From Lichenicoccus roseus (lineage in GTDB: Bacteria; Pseudomonadota; Alphaproteobacteria; Acetobacterales; Acetobacteraceae): a stretch of 64,000 nt of DNA. Positions 58,293 to 64,000 of the stretch are shown piece by piece. The notes beneath the pieces are model-generated. The model saw only the letters and a program-made list of their open reading frames with translations. It did no database searches and was not told where the DNA came from. The stretch spans positions 582,374-646,373 of the forward strand of contig NZ_VCDI01000003.1 of NCBI RefSeq assembly GCF_005844085.1, in the 5' to 3' direction. Numbering within the stretch: position 1 is the stretch's first letter; the number at the start of each line of letters is the position of its first letter. The position numbers and the translations under genes were made by a program.

Positions 58293-58445
58293 TCAGGATC
58301 AGGACCGATCGTGCGAGGATCCGGACCGGTCCACCGCGCCGGGAGGCGGTCAGATATAGCCCGGTCCAGGGCGAGTCAACCGGCGGCCGGTGCTGCCCTC
58401 GCACTCTCATTTGCCATCGCCACCGGGGAGTGATCCGATCCCGCC

Positions 58446-59552
58446 ATGCCCGACCAGCTGCTGATCTACATCGTCAACATGCGCGAGTGGCTCGACTGGG
58501 CCCCGGCGCCGCTGGCTTCGGCCATCGTGCTCATGCTGGTGGCGCTGGTTGCCCTGCTCGCGTCGCGGGTGATCACCGACCTGCTGCTGCGCATCCCGGG
58601 CGAGCGCGGCGCCTTCGTGCGCTCCTTCACACGCGCGGTGCGCCGGCCGGTGCGCGGCCTCGTCGTGGTGGTGGCGGTCGGCTCGTCGCTGCCAGCCGCG
58701 GGCCTGCCGTACACCTGGTTCGCGGCAATCGGCCAGGGACTGCTGGTGGTGCTGGTGCTGCTGCTCGGCTGGGGGGCAGCGATCGCGATCCGCATCCTCT
58801 GCGACGTCTACCTGGCGCGCTTCAAGACCGGCGAGGAGGACAACCTGCTCGCCCGCAAGCACTTCACCCAGGTCGGCATCCTGCGTCGTGCCGGCGACAT
58901 CCTGATCTTCATGGTGACTGTCTCGGCGGCGCTGATGACCTTCGAGCCGGTGCGCCAGTACGGCGTCAGCCTGTTCGCCTCCGCCGGCGCCGCCTCCCTC
59001 GTCGTCGGTCTTGCAGCGCGGCCGCTGCTGACCAACCTGATCGCCGGCGTGCAGATCGCCATGACCCAGCCGATCCGCATGGAGGACGCGGTGATCGTCG
59101 AGGGCGAGTGGGGCTGGATCGAGGAGATAACCTCCACCTACGTGGTGGTGCGGCTGTGGGACTGGCGCCGGATGATCCTGCCGATCTCCTACTTCCTGGA
59201 GAAGCCGTTCCAGAACTGGACCCACCAATCGGCGTCGCTGATCGGCACGGTGTTCTTCTACCTGGACTACACGGTGCAGCTCGATGCCCTGCGGGCCAGG
59301 CTGCTCGAGATCGTCAAGGAGAGTCCGCTGTGGGACGGCAAGGTGGTCAACATGCAGGTCAGCGACATCACCGAGCACACGGTCCAGGTACGCATGCTGG
59401 TGAGTGCGCGAAACGCCCCGCAGACCTGGGACCTGCGCTGCGAGATCCGTGAGAAGATCCTGGTCTGGCTGCAACGCGAGCATCCCGATGCGCTGCCACG
59501 AACGCGCATCGAGATGAACCCGGGAAAGATGCCAGTCGGACCGGTCGCCTGA
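58446..59552 (+). CDS. MscS-family mechanosensitive ion channel
   Basis: Inner-membrane channel-type protein of 368 residues. Four hydrophobic helices are followed by the pore-lining MscS sequence ASAGAASLVVGLAARPLLTNLIAGVQIAMTQPIRMEDAV and the beta domain GEWGWIEEITSTYVVVRLWDWRRMILPISYFLEKPFQNWT, with a C-terminal alpha/beta region. The pore helix retains the alternating Ala/Gly packing. It may release osmolytes on hypo-osmotic shock. The ATG at 58446 is divergent from tRNA-Met; its stop lies inside a hairpin shared with the DUF4167 gene. Confidence 0.92.
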   Translation: MPDQLLIYIVNMREWLDWAPAPLASAIVLMLVALVALLASRVITDLLLRIPGERGAFVRSFTRAVRRPVRGLVVVVAVGSSLPAAGLPYTWFAAIGQGLLVVLVLLLGWGAAIAIRILCDVYLARFKTGEEDNLLARKHFTQVGILRRAGDILIFMVTVSAALMTFEPVRQYGVSLFASAGAASLVVGLAARPLLTNLIAGVQIAMTQPIRMEDAVIVEGEWGWIEEITSTYVVVRLWDWRRMILPISYFLEKPFQNWTHQSASLIGTVFFYLDYTVQLDALRARLLEIVKESPLWDGKVVNMQVSDITEHTVQVRMLVSARNAPQTWDLRCEIREKILVWLQREHPDALPRTRIEMNPGKMPVGPVA

Positions 59553-59566
59553 CCGGTCCGGCTGGC
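59531..59566. terminator. Sixteen-pair hairpin across the mscS stop, between convergent genes
   Basis: Bases 59531-59546 pair with 59551-59566 over 16 positions with a single G-U and a GCCT loop; the mscS TGA (59550-59552) lies in the loop/stem edge. No U-tract follows. With the DUF4167 gene ending at 59584 on the other strand, this is a likely bidirectional terminator or 3'-end stabiliser. Confidence 0.65.
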
Positions 59567-59583
59567 TTCGACACGCGAGGAGG

Positions 59584-60636
59584 TCAGACGTCCGATAGTT
59601 CGGGCTGCGAACTCGGCTCGTCGGTCGAGGCCTGCGGCTCGGCCGGCTGGCGCTCGGCCTTGGGCTGCCGCTCCCGGCGTGGCTGCCGTTCGCGACGCTC
59701 CCTCACCGGGGCGGGCGCGGGGGTGGCTGGCTGGTCGTCGCCCTGGGTGAGTTCCGCCGCGATGGAGCGCTGGAGATCTTCTCCGGCACCATGACTGTCC
59801 ATGCCCGGCAGCGTCGGCTCGGACCGGGCCGGGTGGTTCGACGCGGCGGGCACGTAGGACCCGGTGCGCTCGCCGTCCTGGTTCGAACCCAGGCTGCGCT
59901 CGATCTCGAACCGTTCGGACGCGACCCGCTCAGGCTGCGTCCGCTGCTGGTCCCGTTCGCCCTGCTCCCGATCGCCCTGGCTCCGCTCGCCCTGGCCCCG
60001 CTCGCCCTGATGGCGATCGTTCTGGAACCGGTCGCCCTGGCCTCGCTCGCCTTGGTTACGATCACCCTGGAAGCGGTCACCCCGGCCCCCGTCTCCCCGA
60101 TTCCCGTCTCCCCGGGTCACGTCTCCCCGGTTTGCATCGCCCTGCTGGCGCTCGCCGCGTTGCTGGTCGAACCCGCGCTCGCCGTGGCGATCCTGCTGCT
60201 GTGGTGCATTGCCGGTGATCAGCGGATCCTCGCCGCGGTCGTCCTGGTCCTGGTCGATGCCCTGACGGCGCTGCTGGTTCGGCTGGCTGTACTGGCCACC
60301 CTGGCCGGACTGCTGCCCCTGGCCCTGGCCTTGCCCCTGCTGGGCCGCCTGGGCGATGGCATTCAGGATCCGGAAATAATGTTCGGCATGCTGGAAGTAG
60401 CCTTCCGCCATGACCCGGTCGCCTGAACTCGTCGCGTCCCGCCCGAGCTGCAGATACTTCTCGAAGAGCTGCTGCGCGGTGCCGCGTATACGCAGGTCCG
60501 GGCCGTTGCTGTCGAAGACATGGTTACGATTGAGCGGGATCTGGCCGTTATGGTGGCGTATCTGGCTGCCACCACCGCCACCGCCACCACCGCCACCCGG
60601 ACGGTGGTTACGGCCTCGCATGCGTTTCATGTTCAT
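59584..60636 (-). CDS. DUF4167 protein with long QGDR/QGER repeat tail
   Basis: A 350-residue protein, likely RNA-associated. The N-terminus is basic (MKRMRGRNHRPGG) followed by a run of ten Gly and the DUF4167 domain NHVFDSNGPDLRIRGTAQQLFEKYLQLGRDATSSGDRVMAEGYFQHAEHYFRILNA. The rest is disordered, Gln/Gly/Arg/Asp-rich, with many NRGDxxRGD, RGDRFQGDR and QGERGQGER-type units (about residues 170-235), then an Arg/Glu C-terminal part. The place beside prmC and prfA is usual for the family. ATG 60636 or 60630 may start it. Confidence 0.88.
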   Translation of the reverse strand: MNMKRMRGRNHRPGGGGGGGGGGSQIRHHNGQIPLNRNHVFDSNGPDLRIRGTAQQLFEKYLQLGRDATSSGDRVMAEGYFQHAEHYFRILNAIAQAAQQGQGQGQGQQSGQGGQYSQPNQQRRQGIDQDQDDRGEDPLITGNAPQQQDRHGERGFDQQRGERQQGDANRGDVTRGDGNRGDGGRGDRFQGDRNQGERGQGDRFQNDRHQGERGQGERSQGDREQGERDQQRTQPERVASERFEIERSLGSNQDGERTGSYVPAASNHPARSEPTLPGMDSHGAGEDLQRSIAAELTQGDDQPATPAPAPVRERRERQPRRERQPKAERQPAEPQASTDEPSSQPELSDV

Positions 60637-60921
60637 CAGTTCGTCACAGCGCTTTCCTGCTTGCCAAAGCCCGGCATGATCCGGCCTCGCCGGATGTCAC
60701 CGCCCTGGATGTTCCCTATGCGGGGCCGGGTCGTATCGGATCGGCGCCCTGCGGCATCCCGATCGGGATCCGCTATCTCCCGGAACCGGAGGTGCCTGGA
60801 TCCTGCAACCGGCTGCCGGTAGCTGACGCGGCAACGCTCCTGATCTCAGGGCGACCACGGCACTCGACCTACTTAGCCATCCCAGGCTGGCCTGCCAAAT
60901 AATTTCTGAGGCAGCCAGGTT

Positions 60922-61788
60922 TCAGGCCGCCTCGAGGCAGACGACCCGGACGACCCCGCCCAGATCGGCCCGCAGGCTTGCCAGCCGCAGTCCGGATGCC
61001 CCGGCCAGAGCAGACACCGCCATGTCCTGGCCCTGGCCGATCTCCAGCAATGCCAGGCCACCCGGCGCCAGTGCCTCGCGAAGCGCGGCCAGGATGATGC
61101 GGTAGGATCGCAGCCCATCGGGACCCCCATCCAGTGCCAGTCGCGGTTCGTGCCCCGACACCTCCGGCATCAGCCCCGCGATGTCCTGCACCGGAATGTA
61201 GGGTGGATTGCTGATCACCACGTCGAAGCGGTCTGCCTCGCCAAGCCGGACCGCCTCCAACCACTCCCCGCACAGCATCATCGCCCTGCCGGCCAGGCCG
61301 TTGCGGACGGCATTGGCTGCGGCCATGCGACAGGCCGCCTCCGACCGGTCGATCCCGAGCCCGACGGCGCACGGGAACTCGCTCAGCGCCGCCAGCAGCA
61401 GGCAGCCGGTCCCGGTGCCGAGATCGAGCAGGCGAAGCGCCCGCCCGCGCTCCGGCCTGAGCGTCAGCAGTGCCTCGATCACCGTCTCGCTGTCGGCGCG
61501 CGGGATCAGCGTGTCCGGCGACACCGCAAGGTCCAGCGTCCAGAAGCCCTGGCTGCCGGTGATGTAGGCGAACGGCTCGTGCGCCATGCGACGCCGCAGC
61601 ATGGCATCGAACCGCTCCCGCACGGCTTGGTCGACCGTACCGCAGCCCACCGGGCCGAGCGCCGGCAGACCGAGCGCGTGCGCCAGCAGGAGCCGCGACT
61701 CGCGCCTCGGGTTCTCGATGCCGGCGGACATCAACAGTTGCTGGCCATGCGCGATCGTCGCGGACAGGCTCTCGTCCTTGGGGTGCAT
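60922..61788 (-). CDS. prmC: Peptide chain release factor N5-glutamine methyltransferase
   Basis: Methylates the Gln of the GGQ motif in release factors, 288 residues. The N-terminal helical domain (PRRESRLLLAHALGL) precedes the SAM-binding LLDLGTGTGCLLLAAL, the catalytic NPPYIP, and LALDGGPDGLRSYRIIL, the PrmC signature. In most alphaproteobacteria it directly follows prfA; here the two are on the same strand but separated by a gene on the opposite strand. It is followed by a 285-bp gap (60637-60921) with no gene seen. Confidence 0.96.
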   Translation of the reverse strand: MHPKDESLSATIAHGQQLLMSAGIENPRRESRLLLAHALGLPALGPVGCGTVDQAVRERFDAMLRRRMAHEPFAYITGSQGFWTLDLAVSPDTLIPRADSETVIEALLTLRPERGRALRLLDLGTGTGCLLLAALSEFPCAVGLGIDRSEAACRMAAANAVRNGLAGRAMMLCGEWLEAVRLGEADRFDVVISNPPYIPVQDIAGLMPEVSGHEPRLALDGGPDGLRSYRIILAALREALAPGGLALLEIGQGQDMAVSALAGASGLRLASLRADLGGVVRVVCLEAA

Positions 61789-61809
61789 CGCGTCCTATCC
61801 TGCCGCGCC

Positions 61810-62292
61810 ATGACCGCCGCGCGTCTGCCTGATCTTGCCTTGTTGCTGGCCCTGCCGGTCGCCCCGCTGCTGGCGTCCCTGGCAGCCGGGCCTGCATGTG
61901 CCGCGACCTTCACCGTGCACGACAAGCGCGCCGATCGCGAACTCTCCGAAACCACCGAGCTCTACGTCGACGGCCAGCGGGTTGCGGCCTTCGCGCTGGA
62001 CGCCGCGCACGACCAGATCAGCCTGCCGGTCACGGTCGCCCCGCTGCCCGGCGCCAGCGGCGAACGGCACAGCTACGTGCTGTGCGGGCTGGTGACGGTG
62101 CGGAACGGCAACGGCGCACCCGAGGTCCACGAGGTCAACGGCACCGGCATCCTGCTCGACCCGGCCGGCCGCAGCTTCGAGGCGCTCGCCGCCGACGACT
62201 TCACCCTGTTCTACCTGGCCGACCCGACCAACACCGGGGCCGCCACCCACGCTCCCTGGCGCTCCGGCCTCTGCCACGCCGCGGTGTCCTGA
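61810..62292 (+). CDS. Secreted hypothetical protein, 160 residues
   Basis: I do not recognise a family. A clear signal peptide (about residues 1-31, LALLLALPVAPLLASLAAGPACA) is followed by a beta-rich domain starting ATFTVHDKRADRELSETTELYVDGQRVAAFALDAA and ending HAPWRSGLCHAAVS with one of two Cys (CGLVTV and GLCHAA) that may pair in the periplasm. It is read divergently from prmC (21-bp gap) and convergently with prfA, whose stop codon abuts its own (TGATCA). The codon and base composition match the surrounding genes. Confidence 0.75.
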   Translation: MTAARLPDLALLLALPVAPLLASLAAGPACAATFTVHDKRADRELSETTELYVDGQRVAAFALDAAHDQISLPVTVAPLPGASGERHSYVLCGLVTVRNGNGAPEVHEVNGTGILLDPAGRSFEALAADDFTLFYLADPTNTGAATHAPWRSGLCHAAVS

Positions 62293-63351
<1,059 letters not shown>

Positions 63352-63357
63352 CGGGCC

Positions 63358-64000
63358 CTAATGATCCTGGGCGGCGATATAAGCAGCGATGCGGTCCAGC
63401 GCCAGTTCGGCCTGCTCACCGGTCGCGAGGCGCTTCACCTGCGCCATCCCTCGCGACAGCTCGTCCTCGCCGAGGATCACCGCCCAACCGGCCCCGATTC
63501 GGTTGGCGCGCTCCATCCGGCGCTTGAGGTTGCCGCGCCAGGATTGCTCGGCCCGCAGGCCGGCGGCACGCAACGATTGCAGCACGCCGATCGCCGCCGC
63601 CTGGCTGGCCTCGCCCATCGGCACCACCGCCACCGGCGCCGGCTGGGCAGGCGCCGAGCTCAGAAGCATCGCCAGCCGCTCGATGCCTCCGGCCCAGCCG
63701 ATCGCGGGTGTCGGCGGACCACCCATCTCGGCGACCAGGCCGTCGTAGCGGCCACCGGCAAGCACCGTGCCCTGAGCGCCGAGGCTGGTGGTCACGAACT
63801 CGAAGGCGGTGTGGCTGTAGTAGTCGAGCCCGCGCACGATGCCCGGATTGACCCGGTAGGCCACGCCGAACTGGTCGAGCCCGCGCCGGACGCCGTCCCA
63901 GTGCGCCTGTGCCGTGGCGGTCAGGTAGCCATCGATGCGCGGCGCATTCGCCACCAGCGCCTGATCGGATGCCGCCTTGCTGTCGAGGATGCGCAGCGGG
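63358..64000 (-). CDS. hisS: Histidyl-tRNA synthetase, C-terminal half (cut by window edge)
   Basis: Class II aminoacyl-tRNA synthetase charging tRNA-His; only the C-terminal 213 residues are inside the window. The catalytic-domain motif [16 protein letters not shown] (the histidyl-specific RGLDYY), [18 protein letters not shown] and motif 3 [14 protein letters not shown] are seen, followed by the anticodon-binding domain ending AAYIAAQDH. Its stop lies 6 bases upstream of prfA. The start lies beyond base 64000. Confidence 0.95.
   Translation of the reverse strand, partial: PLRILDSKAASDQALVANAPRIDGYLTATAQAHWDGVRRGLDQFGVAYRVNPGIVRGLDYYSHTAFEFVTTSLGAQGTVLAGGRYDGLVAEMGGPPTPAIGWAGGIERLAMLLSSAPAQPAPVAVVPMGEASQAAAIGVLQSLRAAGLRAEQSWRGNLKRRMERANRIGAGWAVILGEDELSRGMAQVKRLATGEQAELALDRIAAYIAAQDH

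Noticed and set aside
60060-60130. Short repeated units resembling a CRISPR-like or tandem-repeat array
   Set aside because: The units are degenerate, in frame, and encode the RGD/QGD repeats of the DUF4167 protein; there are no constant repeats with unique spacers.

Overview
The window is a GC-rich, gene-dense bacterial chromosome segment with no rRNA operon, prophage, insertion sequence or CRISPR array. Gene content and order point to an alphaproteobacterium: a complex I operon followed by birA-coaX-rnj-DUF1467-proS-lolC, a tig-clpP-clpX-lon-hupB protease row, a SUF operon led by an Rrf2 regulator and ending in sufU/sufT/sufA, DUF4167 beside prmC/prfA, DUF1467 and DUF4743-Nudix. Rhodospirillales/Acetobacteraceae is my best guess, by inference only.

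Layout. 1-19003 (minus strand) is one long co-directional block, read from right to left: nuoABCDEFGHIJKLN, birA, coaX, rnj and a DUF1467 membrane protein, then a 508-bp non-coding gap holding a candidate small RNA, then proS and a lolC/lolE gene cut by the window edge. nuoM is missing: the nuoL stop overlaps the nuoN start directly. 19163-28211 (minus) holds tRNA-Asp, tRNA-Val, hupB, lon, clpX, clpP, tig, tRNA-Leu and the NAD(P)H-hydrate repair enzyme, a proteostasis neighbourhood. 28304-34096 holds a CopD-like membrane protein, a GH15 glucoamylase-type enzyme, and a divergent DEAD-box helicase followed by an RlmD/TrmA-type RNA methyltransferase. 34059-41621 (minus) is the SUF iron-sulfur assembly operon (rrf2-sufB-C-D-S-U-T-A) with an HSL-type esterase as last gene. 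Its product clusters would serve the Fe-S-rich complex I encoded nearby and the methyltransferase.

41745-51443 holds a DUF445 protein, a divergent PEP-carboxylase homologue, an MBL-fold hydrolase, a secreted S10 carboxypeptidase, a DUF1217 protein carrying a large inserted beta-type repeat segment, and the decayed remains of a vapBC toxin-antitoxin pair. 51499-64000 returns to housekeeping: fusA, rpmB, an Atm1-type ABC exporter, Nudix, a DUF3574 lipoprotein, tRNA-Met, an MscS channel, DUF4167, prmC, a small secreted protein, prfA and hisS (cut by the window edge).

Two themes recur. Genes are joined by ATGA/GTGA/TGATG overlaps, often with GTG or TTG starts. Most convergent gene pairs share an inverted repeat lying across their stop codons, usually without a U-tract. 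The strongest leads are the clean absence of nuoM, the candidate small RNA at 2170-2288, the vapBC decay, the modified DUF1217 protein and the PEP-carboxylase homologue with altered active-site motifs.
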